Assembly: GCF_014596475.1 (NCBI RefSeq)
Contig: NZ_MECJ01000014.1
Coordinates: 1 to 64,000, forward strand
Length of the DNA stretch: 64,000 nt
DNA from: Streptomyces sp. CBMA152
Lineage (GTDB): Bacteria; Actinomycetota; Actinomycetes; Streptomycetales; Streptomycetaceae
Direction of reading: 5' to 3'
How positions within the stretch are numbered: position 1 is the stretch's first letter; each line of letters begins with the position of its first letter. Below are positions 51,040 to 58,882 of this stretch, piece by piece. The translations under genes and the position numbers were made by a program. The notes below the pieces were generated by a model that saw only the letters and a list, made by a program, of their open reading frames with translations, was not told the origin of the DNA and made no database searches.

Positions 51040-51305
51040 TCACCGACACCGAGGTGGCCCGGCTGCTGCACGACAGCGGTCACCTTCTCGACGAGTGGGA
51101 CAGCGACACCGAGATCGCGCTGGACTCGCTGACGTTCGTCTGGCTGGTGCATCTGCTGGAGGAGCGGCACGGCATCGTCGTCACGTCCGAGATCGAGGAG
51201 GAACTGGCCACCAGCGACTCGATCGGCGCGCTGCACCGGCAGTTGCTGCGGATGCAGTCGCGGGGTGGTCCCGGCCTGCCCGAGGAGGTGCGCCATGGCG
51301 CGTGA
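51036..51305 (+). CDS. second, atypical acyl carrier protein
   Basis: An 89-residue small helical protein with the ACP-like core EIALDSLTFVWLVHLLEERH. LDSL supplies a phosphopantetheine Ser and is followed by an unusual aromatic FVWLVH helix. VARLLHDSGHLLDEWDSDTE and ATSDSIGALHRQLLRM are helices 1 and 4. It overlaps the ACP before it by 4 bp and the KS after it by 11 bp. It may carry the starter (3,4-AHBA) or dock specifically to the KS. Tandem separate ACPs are unusual in type II PKSs. Confidence 0.8.
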   Translation: MITDTEVARLLHDSGHLLDEWDSDTEIALDSLTFVWLVHLLEERHGIVVTSEIEEELATSDSIGALHRQLLRMQSRGGPGLPEEVRHGA

Positions 51306-52512
51306 GCGCAACAGCCTGGGCGACGTGGTCGTCACCGGGTACGGCGTCCTCACCGCCTTCGGCTTCGGCGCCGAGGCGCTGCGCGACGGCGTCTTCGCGG
51401 GCAGGCCCGGCTTCACCCCGGTCAGCCGCTTCGACACCGAGCCGTTCCACGCGAAGAAGGCCGCGACGTACGAGGGCGAGGGCCCTGAGATCCCCGGCGT
51501 CCCGGTCAAGCCGGGCTACACGCCGACCCAGGCCGAGGTGCTGCGCGCCTGCACGGCCGAGGCACTGCGCATGGCGGGCACCGATGCCCCGGGCGCGCCG
51601 GTGCTGATCGGCACCAACGGCGACCACAGCGCGAGCCGTTCGTTCTGGACGGACCACGCGCACGAGCGGGTGCCGCAGGACCGGCGGACCCTCGACAGCG
51701 TGCCGGCCCGGCTGCCGCACCAGCTCGCCGAGGAGTTCGGCCTGGGCACCACCCGGCTCGCCTTCGTCAACGCCTGTGTCGCCTCGACCAATGCCATCGC
51801 GCACGGCGCGGCCCTCATCCGGCGCGGCACGGCCGACACCGTGGTGTGCGGCGGCGCGTATCTGGTGACGGAGGACGTCTTCGCCAAGTTCGACTCCGGC
51901 AAGGCGTTGAGCAGGGAGGGTGTCGTGCGACCCTTCGCGGCCGGCCGGGCCGGGCTGCTGCAGGGCGACGGGGCGGCGGTGCTCGTCCTGGAGTCGGCGC
52001 GGCGGGCCGAGGCGCGGGGCGCCGAGGCACTGGCCGAGGTGGCCGGCTGGGGCATGGCCGCGGACGCGTACCACGTCATCAAGCCGCACCCCAGGGGCGA
52101 GGGCCTGGCCCGCGCGGCCGGCGCCGCGCTGCGCACGGCGGGCGTGGCGCCCGAGCGGATCGGCTACGTCAACGCGCACGGCACCGGGACGCCCCTGAAC
52201 GACGTGGCCGAGACCGCGGCCCTGCACCGGATCTTCGGCGCGGACGCACCGGGTGTCCCGGTGAGCTCCACCAAGAGCAGCACCGGTCACATGCTGGAGG
52301 CCACCGGAGCGGTGGAGGCCGTCATCTGTCTGCTCGCGCTGCGTGAGGGCCTGCTGCCTCCGACGATCGGCTACCAACAGGCCGACCCCGACTGCGACCT
52401 GGACTATGTGCCGGGCCGGGCCCGCCGCGCCGACCTCACCCACGTCCTGTCGCTGAACGCGGCGTTCGGGGGCGTGAACGCCGCGCTCGTGCTCAAGCGG
52501 ACCGCCGCGTAG
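51295..52512 (+). CDS. second type II ketosynthase (FabF-like)
   Basis: A 405-residue ketosynthase with a complete catalytic set: Cys161 in FVNACVASTNAIAHGA, His295 in YVNAHGTGTPLND, Lys327 and His332 in SSTKSSTGHMLEATG. It follows GAGGAGGTG and overlaps the second ACP gene. It differs strongly from the 40348 KS (for example ACVAS for ACSAS), so the cluster makes or extends two chains, or one chain in two stages. Its natural partner is the short KS-like protein encoded next. Confidence 0.92.
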   Translation: MARERNSLGDVVVTGYGVLTAFGFGAEALRDGVFAGRPGFTPVSRFDTEPFHAKKAATYEGEGPEIPGVPVKPGYTPTQAEVLRACTAEALRMAGTDAPGAPVLIGTNGDHSASRSFWTDHAHERVPQDRRTLDSVPARLPHQLAEEFGLGTTRLAFVNACVASTNAIAHGAALIRRGTADTVVCGGAYLVTEDVFAKFDSGKALSREGVVRPFAAGRAGLLQGDGAAVLVLESARRAEARGAEALAEVAGWGMAADAYHVIKPHPRGEGLARAAGAALRTAGVAPERIGYVNAHGTGTPLNDVAETAALHRIFGADAPGVPVSSTKSSTGHMLEATGAVEAVICLLALREGLLPPTIGYQQADPDCDLDYVPGRARRADLTHVLSLNAAFGGVNAALVLKRTAA

Positions 52513-52564
52513 GCGGGCCGCGCCGAGCGTCCCCGGTACCACCCCACCGAAAGGAACCACGCGC

Positions 52565-53266
52565 ATGACCACCCTGCTCGCCCCGCCGCGCACGATCGCG
52601 GCAGCGGCCTGCCGGGCGCCCTGGGGGCCTGCGGCCGCCGGACTGCCCGGCGCGGCACCGGCCGAACTGCCCGGCGTGCCCGGCTTCGTACTGTCCCGGT
52701 TCAACCCGCTGATCGCCGACGTCGTCGTGGGCTGTCTCGGCGAGCCGGGCTCGGACGGCGACCTGACCGCGGGGGCCGGTGCGTCGACCGCGGTCGTCCT
52801 GGCCACCACGTACGGCGACACCACGACGTCGGATGTGGCGACCCAGCGCCTGGTCGCCGGCCAGGTGCACAGCCCACTGCTGTTCTTCCAGTCGGTGACC
52901 ACCTCCATCCTGGGCCATCTGACCAAGCGGTACGGCGTCACGGGACCGCTCAGCTGCCTGTCGACGGGCAGCGAACCGGCCCTGGCCGCACTGGAGTTCG
53001 CGGATGTCCTGCTCGACGACGAGGACATGTCACAGGTCCTGGTCGTCGGCGTCGAGACGGCGGCCAACGAGCGCGTCGACTGGGTGCGGGAACACGTCGG
53101 GACGGAAACCCTCTTCGGCCCGCTCCCGCACGGCGACGCCGCCGTGGCGCTGCTGCTGCGCGCCGACCGGCCCCATGAGGCGGTCGGCGCGCGCCTGTCC
53201 ACCGACCGGTGGCCCCCGTACGGCTGGCTGTCGCCACTCGCCGAACTGGCCGCACCGCACATGTAG
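52565..53266 (+). CDS. half-length ketosynthase-like protein (Ketoacyl-synt_2 type)
   Basis: A 233-residue protein that matches only the N-terminal half of a ketosynthase: FVLSRFNPLIADVVVGCLGE, TAVVLATTYGDTTTSDVATQ, LLFFQSVTTSILGHLTKRYG, GPLSCLSTGSEPALAALEFA and VLVVGVETAANERVDWV. The Cys at the nucleophile region (LSCLSTGSE) is not in the usual TACSS context, and the His-His half is absent. Proteins of this size occur as chain-length-factor-like partners in aryl polyene systems. It probably pairs with the KS encoded immediately upstream. AAGGA precedes the ATG. Confidence 0.78.
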   Translation: MTTLLAPPRTIAAAACRAPWGPAAAGLPGAAPAELPGVPGFVLSRFNPLIADVVVGCLGEPGSDGDLTAGAGASTAVVLATTYGDTTTSDVATQRLVAGQVHSPLLFFQSVTTSILGHLTKRYGVTGPLSCLSTGSEPALAALEFADVLLDDEDMSQVLVVGVETAANERVDWVREHVGTETLFGPLPHGDAAVALLLRADRPHEAVGARLSTDRWPPYGWLSPLAELAAPHM

Positions 53267-53307
53267 TTCCCCCCCATGACCCGTCCATGACGTATGAGGA
53301 GCCCGCA

Positions 53308-54423
53308 TTGAACCGCATCAGCCGGATGGACTTCGGCGCCTTCCTCTCCCCTCTGCACCCGCTCGGCGAGGACCCGGCCCTGACCCTGTGGCGCGACCTG
53401 GAGCTGGCCCAGTGGCTCGATGAGCTCGGGTTCGCCGAACTGTGGGTCGGTGAGCACCACTCGGCAGGCTGGGGCACGGTCAGTTCGCCCGAGCTGTTCA
53501 TCGCCACGGCAGCCGAGCGGACCCGGCACATCCGGTTCGGCACGGGTGTGGTGAGCCTGCCGTACCACCACCCGTACATGGTCGCGTCCCGCGCCGTGCA
53601 GCTGGACCAGCTGACCCGGGGGCGCCTCACCCTCGGCGTCGGCGCCGGGTCGATCCCCGTCGACATGCACCTTCTGGGCATCGACCCGGCGGACACCCGT
53701 CGCCGTACCGCCGAGTCGCTGGAGGTGATCCTGCAGCTCCTTCAGGGCGAGAAGCCGGTCACGCGGCGCACCGACTGGTTCGAACTCCACGACGCGCGGC
53801 TGCAGTTGCGTCCCTATGCGGCCGCCGGACTGCCGCTGGCGGTGTCCAGTGCCACCTCGCCGTTCGGCATGCGCCTTGCCGGGCAGCACGGCATCACGCC
53901 GATCTCGTTCGGGGTGCCGCCGCGGCCCGGCAGCCAGATCGGCGACCTGGTCGGCCAGTGGCGGCACGCGGAGGAGGCGGCGGCCGAGCACGGGCGGACC
54001 GTCGACCGCGCCGACTGGCGGGTGAGCCTGGCCGTGCAAGTGTCGGAGAGCCGCGCCCAGGCGCTGGACGAGATAGTCGACGGCTGGATGCGCTACCGCA
54101 ACGAGTACTGGTCGATGCTCGGGGCGCCCCCGGTGCACTCGGCCGCCGAGGCCCGCAAGGCCCTGGAAGAGGCGATCGAGAGGCGATCGGTGATCATCGG
54201 ATCGCCGGACGACTGTGTGCGGGCCATCAACGACATCCAGGACATCGTCGGCGGCTTCGGCCGGCTCCTGGTCACCGTCATGGACTGGGCGGGGCGCGAG
54301 CAGATGAAGCGGAGCTTCGAACTCCTGGCCCGCTTCGTGCGCCCCCACTTCACCGGGGCCCTCGACGGCGTCACCGATTCCGCGGCGTGGGCGACGGAAC
54401 TGGCGGCCACGTTCCGCGGATAG
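53308..54423 (+). CDS. luciferase-like flavin-dependent monooxygenase
   Basis: A 371-residue LLM-family TIM barrel. MDFGAFLSPLHPLGEDPALT, ELWVGEHHSAGWGTVSSPEL (the EHH motif), IRFGTGVVSLPYHHPYMVAS, DQLTRGRLTLGVGAGSIPVD and a late IIGSPDDCVRAINDIQDIVG are typical of FMN-dependent alkanal monooxygenase-like enzymes. It would use FMNH2 from the flavin reductase at 55283 to oxidise the aromatic core or another intermediate. TTG 53308 is preferred because GAGGAG lies seven bases before it. ATG 53287 lacks a ribosome binding site. A 22-bp hairpin ends the operon just after it. Confidence 0.85.
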   Translation: MNRISRMDFGAFLSPLHPLGEDPALTLWRDLELAQWLDELGFAELWVGEHHSAGWGTVSSPELFIATAAERTRHIRFGTGVVSLPYHHPYMVASRAVQLDQLTRGRLTLGVGAGSIPVDMHLLGIDPADTRRRTAESLEVILQLLQGEKPVTRRTDWFELHDARLQLRPYAAAGLPLAVSSATSPFGMRLAGQHGITPISFGVPPRPGSQIGDLVGQWRHAEEAAAEHGRTVDRADWRVSLAVQVSESRAQALDEIVDGWMRYRNEYWSMLGAPPVHSAAEARKALEEAIERRSVIIGSPDDCVRAINDIQDIVGGFGRLLVTVMDWAGREQMKRSFELLARFVRPHFTGALDGVTDSAAWATELAATFRG

Positions 54424-54451
54424 GGCGCCGTACGGGGCGCGCTCGCACACC

Positions 54452-54498
54452 GAAGTGCTCGGTTGCCGAAGGGATCCCCTTCGGCAACCGAGCACTTC
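54452..54498. terminator. bidirectional terminator
   Basis: A perfect 22-bp inverted repeat (54452-54473 and 54477-54498) with the 3-base loop ATC; arms begin GAAGTGCTCGG and end CCGAGCACTTC. It sits between convergent genes (stops at 54423 and 54543), so it can stop both transcripts. Confidence 0.92.
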
Positions 54499-54542
54499 CG
54501 AGCTTCCCGCCATCGGTCAACTGCCGGGCGGAAAGGGCGAGT

Positions 54543-55247
54543 TCAGTGCCCCATGCCCAGTCCCCCGTCGACGGGGACGACCGCTCCGGTGACATAGGAC
54601 GCCCCGGGCGACGCCAGCCACACCACCGCGGACGCCACCTCGGCGGGGTCGGCGATCCGGCCGAGCGGCACGTCACCGGTCATCCGGGCGCGCCGTTCCT
54701 CGGACAGCTTCGCGGTCATGTCGGTCTCCACCAGGCCGGGGGCGACCACGTTGACCGTGATGCCGCGCGAGCCCAGCTCACGGGCCAGGGACCGGGCGAG
54801 GCCCACGAGAGCGGCCTTGCTCGCCGCGTAGTTGGCCTGTCCCTCGGAGCCGCGCAGCCCCGCGACCGAGGAGATCAGCACGATCCGCCCCTGCCGTTTG
54901 CGCAGCATTGCGGCCGCGGCCCGTCTGCTGGTGCGGAAGGCGCCGCCGAGGTTGGTCTCCAGAACCTTGAAGAACTGCGGATCGGTCATCCGCAGCAGCA
55001 GCTTGTCGTCGGTGATGCCGGCGTTCGACACCAGGACATCGACGGGCCCCTGCACCCGCTCCACCTCGTCGAACGCCCGGGCCACCTGCTCGGAGTCGGT
55101 GATGTCGCAGGACACCCCCCACAGCCCCTCGGGCACCCCCGAGCCCCGGTGCGTGACCGCCACCGCATCCCCCTGCGCCTGGAAGGCACGGGCGATGGCC
55201 AGGCCGATGCCCCGGTTTCCGCCCGTGACGAGTACCGATCGCGTCAT
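54543..55247 (-). CDS. second 3-oxoacyl-ACP reductase (FabG-type ketoreductase)
   Basis: A 234-residue SDR with TGGNRGIGLAIA, SNAG, SSVAGLRGSEGQANYAASKA (Ser, Tyr, Lys) and GLVETDMTAK. It is clearly distinct from the 41857 enzyme. Two KRs match two KS systems, so this one may serve the chain built by the 51295 ketosynthase. It is in a reverse operon with the flavin reductase and a hot-dog protein. Confidence 0.9.
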   Translation of the reverse strand: MTRSVLVTGGNRGIGLAIARAFQAQGDAVAVTHRGSGVPEGLWGVSCDITDSEQVARAFDEVERVQGPVDVLVSNAGITDDKLLLRMTDPQFFKVLETNLGGAFRTSRRAAAAMLRKRQGRIVLISSVAGLRGSEGQANYAASKAALVGLARSLARELGSRGITVNVVAPGLVETDMTAKLSEERRARMTGDVPLGRIADPAEVASAVVWLASPGASYVTGAVVPVDGGLGMGH

Positions 55248-55282
55248 TCAACACACCTCACTTGGACGGGGATCGACAGGGT

Positions 55283-55819
55283 TCAGGCACGCAGGCCGGT
55301 GTAGGCACCGCGGTGGTAGACAAGCGGCGGCCGCACCGGGTCCGCCACCCTCAGGGCGCGCACCAGGCCCAGGTAGAGGACGTGGTCACCGCCCGGGTAG
55401 CGGTGCTCGGTGGTGCACTCCAGGGACACCAGGGCCTCGGGCACCAGCAGATGGCCGCCCTGCCCGACGACGGCGGAGCCGAGCAGGCGCTGCGCGGCGA
55501 GCCCGCTGGGCCGGTCGCGCGTCGCGAACCGCCGGGAGAGCTCGTGCTGGTCCTGGGAGAGGATGTTGACCCCGAAGCCGCCCGCACCGTCGATGGCCGC
55601 CACCAGACGGCCCCCGGCGTTGACGCTCACCAGGACGAGAATCGGGTCGAGGGAGATCGAGGTGACCGAACTGGCGGTCATCGCCTCGGTGTCGGCCCCC
55701 TGGCCGACGGTGATGACGGCGATGCCGGTGGGGAACAGGCCCATGGCCTCCTTGAACGCCTCCGGGGCGGGACCGTCCGGGACAGTGGTGCCCTCCACCC
55801 GTGCCGTTTGCGTAGCCAT
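55283..55819 (-). CDS. flavin reductase
   Basis: A 178-residue FMN-binding split-barrel protein of the flavin reductase-like family: EAMGLFPTGIAVITVGQG, AMTASSVTSISLDPILVLVS, GGFGVNILSQDQHELSRRFA and YHRGAYTGLRA. It reduces free flavin with NAD(P)H and supplies it to a partner oxygenase, probably the luciferase-like enzyme at 53308. Two-component oxidation of the aromatic ring is known for the asukamycin mC7N core. ATG 55819 follows GAGGAG. The longer upstream frame is not protein. Confidence 0.9.
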   Translation of the reverse strand: MATQTARVEGTTVPDGPAPEAFKEAMGLFPTGIAVITVGQGADTEAMTASSVTSISLDPILVLVSVNAGGRLVAAIDGAGGFGVNILSQDQHELSRRFATRDRPSGLAAQRLLGSAVVGQGGHLLVPEALVSLECTTEHRYPGGDHVLYLGLVRALRVADPVRPPLVYHRGAYTGLRA

Positions 55820-55845
55820 CGCTCCTCTTCTCCTTAGGGCGTGCG

Positions 55846-56307
55846 TCAGCGCTTGTGCACCAGGCAGGTCAGACGGGCCGTGCAGGTGGGCCGCCCCTTG
55901 TCGTCGGTGATCTCGATCTGGTACGTCGCCACGCTGCTGCCGAGGTGCAGGGGCGTGCAGACCCCGGTGACCAGCCCCGAGCGCGCCGATCGGTGGTGGG
56001 TGCAGGACAGTTCGAGTCCCGCCACCGCTCCGCGCGGCGCCACCCACAGGCTGGCCGCGACCGAGCCGAGCGTCTCCGCGAGCACCGCGTTCGCGCCGCC
56101 GTGCAGCCATCCGTAGGGCTGCATGTTGCCCCGCACCGGCATCGTCGCGACCACCCGCTCGGGCTCGGCCGAGACGACCTCGATGCCCATCCGCGCGGCC
56201 AGTTGCTCGTCGGCCAGCTCCGCGGGCGCGGACAGCATGCTGCCGCGCACGGGCGAGTCCTGCGCCGCCGTGCCGGACGCGTCGACCGCCAGACGATTGC
56301 TCCCCAT
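55846..56307 (-). CDS. PaaI-type hot-dog thioesterase
   Basis: A 153-residue hot-dog fold protein: QLAARMGIEVVSAEPERVVA, GNMQPYGWLHGGANAVLAET (the HGG motif with the following catalytic acid in LAETLGS), CTHHRSARSGLVTGVCTPLH and TYQIEITDDKGRPTCTARLT. The family hydrolyses aryl- or acyl-CoA thioesters. In this cluster it may cleave an aromatic or polyene thioester, or rescue a CoA-bound side product. GGGAGAAGG precedes ATG 56307. Confidence 0.85.
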   Translation of the reverse strand: MGSNRLAVDASGTAAQDSPVRGSMLSAPAELADEQLAARMGIEVVSAEPERVVATMPVRGNMQPYGWLHGGANAVLAETLGSVAASLWVAPRGAVAGLELSCTHHRSARSGLVTGVCTPLHLGSSVATYQIEITDDKGRPTCTARLTCLVHKR

Positions 56308-56450
56308 GAATCCTTCTCCCGGGTGTGGTGGTGCGCACCTGCGTCGCCTCGGCTGCGCACGCCCACGATCCCGGTACGGGCGCGGCGGGCCAAGGCCCCC
56401 ACGAGCTGGCCGTTCGGGCAGGTGACACGGCCCCGGCGGCGGACAGCACG

Positions 56451-56491
56451 GCAGGAGGCCCGCCGCGTACCTTCCGCGGCGGGCCTCCTGC
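56451..56491 (-). terminator. terminator hairpin after tetR
   Basis: A 17-bp perfect stem (56451-56467 with 56475-56491), arms beginning GCAGGAGGCCC and ending GGGCCTCCTGC, and a 7-base loop. It lies 22 bases past the tetR stop. Confidence 0.85.
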
Positions 56492-56512
56492 TGTGCGCTG
56501 TTCCCGGTTCTC

Positions 56513-57139
56513 CTACGGGGCGGGGCGCCCGACCATGTGCAGCCCCCGCCACGCGTGCTCCGCTGCCTCCTCGGCGGACAGCTGCTGCGGCTGGAACAGC
56601 CAGCAGCTGACCAGGCCGATGAACGCCCCGGCCGAGCAGTGCGCCCGCAGCTCGACGCCCGCCTCGTCGGGCCTGCCGACCCCGGCGTCCGCCAACTGGC
56701 CCGCGACCTGCTCGGCGAGGAGCTGGCGCAGCCGGCTGACGAAGCGGGCGGACCCGCAAGGCCCGAGCATCCGCCGGTACAGCGTGATGTCGCCCTCGAT
56801 GTGGCGGAACATGTCGACGAACTCCCCCGGCATGGCGGCCGGGAGCACGACCAGCGGGCAGCGGGCGGCCAGGCCAACCAGTTTGGCGAGTTCGTCCTCC
56901 ATCGCGTCGAGCATCAGCTCGTCCAGGTCGCGGTAGTGCTGGTACACCGTGGCCCGGTTGATCGTCGCCCGCTCGGCCACGTGCGCGATGGTGATGGTCT
57001 GCAGTTCCTGCTCGGCCGCGAGCTCCAGGGCGGCGGCCCGCAGGAGCCCGCGGGTGCGCAGGATCCGGGGATCGACGCGCCGCTGCGCGGACTGTGCGGA
57101 CCCTGCGGGCTGTGCCGTCTTCGCGGTCGATGCGGACAT
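56513..57139 (-). CDS. TetR-family repressor
   Basis: A 208-residue protein with an N-terminal TetR helix-turn-helix (ITIAHVAERATINRATVYQH, YRDLDELML) after a low-complexity Ala/Gln leader. The C-terminal ligand domain contains FIGLVSCWLFQPQQ. A palindrome-like site at 57163-57176 lies 24 bp before its start and resembles the operators before the efflux gene. The likely role is to keep the pump off until the product, or a precursor, binds. It has its own terminator. The LuxR gene upstream ends 19 bases before its start, so readthrough is also possible. Confidence 0.9.
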   Translation of the reverse strand: MSASTAKTAQPAGSAQSAQRRVDPRILRTRGLLRAAALELAAEQELQTITIAHVAERATINRATVYQHYRDLDELMLDAMEDELAKLVGLAARCPLVVLPAAMPGEFVDMFRHIEGDITLYRRMLGPCGSARFVSRLRQLLAEQVAGQLADAGVGRPDEAGVELRAHCSAGAFIGLVSCWLFQPQQLSAEEAAEHAWRGLHMVGRPAP

Positions 57140-57158
57140 CGCTCCAGGCTACCCCACC

Positions 57159-57851
57159 CTAGGCGACATGTGTCGTGAAGTGGCCGCCGGTGCCGGGGCC
57201 CTGTCCGACGCCGGAGAGCAGTCCGTCCTCCATCGCCCGGACCACGGCGAGCGTCCGGTTGGGACAGTTCAGCTTGGCCAGCACATTGCCGACCAGGCGC
57301 TTGACTCCGTGCTCGGAGATCTGCAGCCGCCGGGCGGCCTGCTTGTTGCTCAGGCCCTCGGCCACCAGGTGGAGCACCTCCAGCTCACGGGGCGTGAGCA
57401 CCGTGCCGGGCGGGCCCCAGGGCCGCACATCGGCGGGCGCCGGCTGGGCCTGGCGCAGCACCCTGCGCACGAGCGTGGCCGACACATAGAACTTGTCGGC
57501 CAGGATGTCGGCCACGGCATCGGCGAAGACCCTCGGGGTCAGCCCCGACCAGTCGACCAGCGCGTGGACACAGGAGTGGGTGCTCTGCGGCAGGTCGACC
57601 CCGTCCGCCCCGTCGACGAGGAGCAGCAGTCGTACACCGCGGGCGCCGAGGTTCTCCGCCAGCGCGAGGGTCTGCTCCGTGGCCAGTTCCGCCGCCGAGG
57701 TGACGACCAGGTCGAACGGAACCGCACCGTCCTGGAAGGCATGGCTCCCCTCACCGAAACTTGGGATGACGTGCACACTGTCGAGCTGACGGAGCATGCC
57801 TTCGACGCCATATCTGCTGACCTCGTTCTCCAGAATCAGCGCGATCCTCAC
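57159..57851 (-). CDS. LuxR-family regulator with a degenerate receiver domain
   Basis: A 230-residue protein. The N-terminal ~120 residues have a receiver-like alternation (RIALILENEVSRYGVEGMLR, FDLVVTSAAELATEQTLAL, RGVRLLLLVDGADGV). The phospho-acceptor Asp position after the third strand holds Thr-Ser, so it is probably not phosphorylated. The C-terminus is a LuxR helix-turn-helix (LTPRELEVLHLVAEGLSNKQ, AARRLQISEHGVKRLVGNVL). I use GTG 57851 because it removes a 38-bp overlap with the preceding gene and follows GAGAG; ATG 57896 is the longer option. Probably a pathway regulator. Confidence 0.85.
   Translation of the reverse strand: MRIALILENEVSRYGVEGMLRQLDSVHVIPSFGEGSHAFQDGAVPFDLVVTSAAELATEQTLALAENLGARGVRLLLLVDGADGVDLPQSTHSCVHALVDWSGLTPRVFADAVADILADKFYVSATLVRRVLRQAQPAPADVRPWGPPGTVLTPRELEVLHLVAEGLSNKQAARRLQISEHGVKRLVGNVLAKLNCPNRTLAVVRAMEDGLLSGVGQGPGTGGHFTTHVA
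57163..57176. promoter_or_regulatory. TetR operator-like palindrome upstream of tetR
   Basis: GCGACATGTGTCGT has the same AC-rich/GT-rich dyad (CGACA..TGTCG) as the two sites before the efflux gene. It lies inside the last codons of the LuxR gene, 24 bp from the tetR start. Fits autoregulation. Confidence 0.5.
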
Positions 57852-57858
57852 GTCACTC

Positions 57859-58587
57859 TCAATCGACTGGATGAACACCTTTGCACTCTCCCCCAACGAA
57901 CACTAGATCCTTTTCCGAATCCTGCACGGCCAGCGCCGAAGAATATCCGGCAACAGTCGGCAGGTCCATCACGAGCCAGGAATTTATCCCGCACTCGGGT
58001 ACCCTGTGAGAGACTCTGGAAACGAGCGAATCCGGCCCCACTTCCACCTTTCTCAAATCACCTTCGATACCAATTCCGCTCGCCTTCACAACGGCTTCTT
58101 TTCGAGTCCAGCACCGCATGAACTCCCTGTCGCGGTGCTCGGTCGGCACCCCGTCCAAGTAGCTCCGCTCGCCCCTGCTGAGCACGGCAGGCGCGAGCGT
58201 CCCGAAGCTCGCCCGCCGCACCCGCTCCAGGTCGACTCCTATCCGCACCCCGTCGACGGCGGCACACAGCCACCGCGGGCCGGACCTGGACAGGCTGAAC
58301 TCCCAGGTGGTCTCTGGATACTGGACATAGGGTCGGCCATGCGCGGCGCGCCCGCAGCCGGGACACGGAAGGCGGCCGAACCGGATCTCTTCCGGGCCGA
58401 CACCGATCACCCCTGCGAGACGACGGCGTATTTCGGCATGCGCCCTGCCGAAATACGCGGCGCGCACCCGGTCGCGGAATGCGGTGAACCTCCGCCGTTC
58501 CTCCGCCGACAGAATGTCGAGGTCCGCCGTTTCAATAATCCCCGCGGACCGCCCCGACCACGACCAGACTTCTATGCCGCCAGTCAC
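57859..58587 (-). CDS. Sfp-type 4'-phosphopantetheinyl transferase
   Basis: A 242-residue enzyme. The Sfp-family metal-binding and catalytic blocks are GVRIGVDLERVRRASFG (Asp of VDLE) and REFMRCWTRKEAVVKASGIG (WTRKEA..K). TWEFSLSRSGPRWLCAAV is the CoA-contact strand. It transfers phosphopantetheine from CoA to the Ser of the three ACPs in the cluster. Its GTG start follows GGGAGA. Downstream lies the LuxR gene, so both may share one transcript. Confidence 0.9.
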   Translation of the reverse strand: MTGGIEVWSWSGRSAGIIETADLDILSAEERRRFTAFRDRVRAAYFGRAHAEIRRRLAGVIGVGPEEIRFGRLPCPGCGRAAHGRPYVQYPETTWEFSLSRSGPRWLCAAVDGVRIGVDLERVRRASFGTLAPAVLSRGERSYLDGVPTEHRDREFMRCWTRKEAVVKASGIGIEGDLRKVEVGPDSLVSRVSHRVPECGINSWLVMDLPTVAGYSSALAVQDSEKDLVFVGGECKGVHPVD

Positions 58588-58882
58588 GGAAACAATCTCC
58601 CCGAATTCCTGGTCGAGGCCTGCCCGAAATCATTCGCCATTGAAATGATCCGTAGCCCCGCTTCCGCCGACCCATCGAACACGAGTCCGCTGTATTTTCT
58701 CTGTAATTTAAACTTTGCTTACAGCCTGCAGGTTCCGGGAACGGCCGCCCTGCCCGTCCGGCGTACCCGTGCGGGCTGCCCGCACGGTTCCCTGAAGGTG
58801 CTGGCCCGGCGAGCACACGGGCGCCGCACCGGCGCCGCGAGGATGCCACTGACCGCATTCGGCGCCAGCAGGAGGAGCGACA
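58588..58882. promoter_or_regulatory. divergent promoter region (PPTase / FAD monooxygenase)
   Basis: A 295-bp gap between divergent genes. A short AT-rich core (TGTATTTTCTCTGTAATTTA at about 58690-58709) stands out against the high-GC surroundings and is a likely promoter core. GAGGAG precedes the GTG at 58883. Confidence 0.45.

Noticed and set aside
51181..54513. 1110-residue reverse open frame
   Set aside because: It is antisense to the ACP, KS, half KS and luciferase-like genes, which all show catalytic motifs. The reverse translation is Arg/Gly/His-rich without domains.
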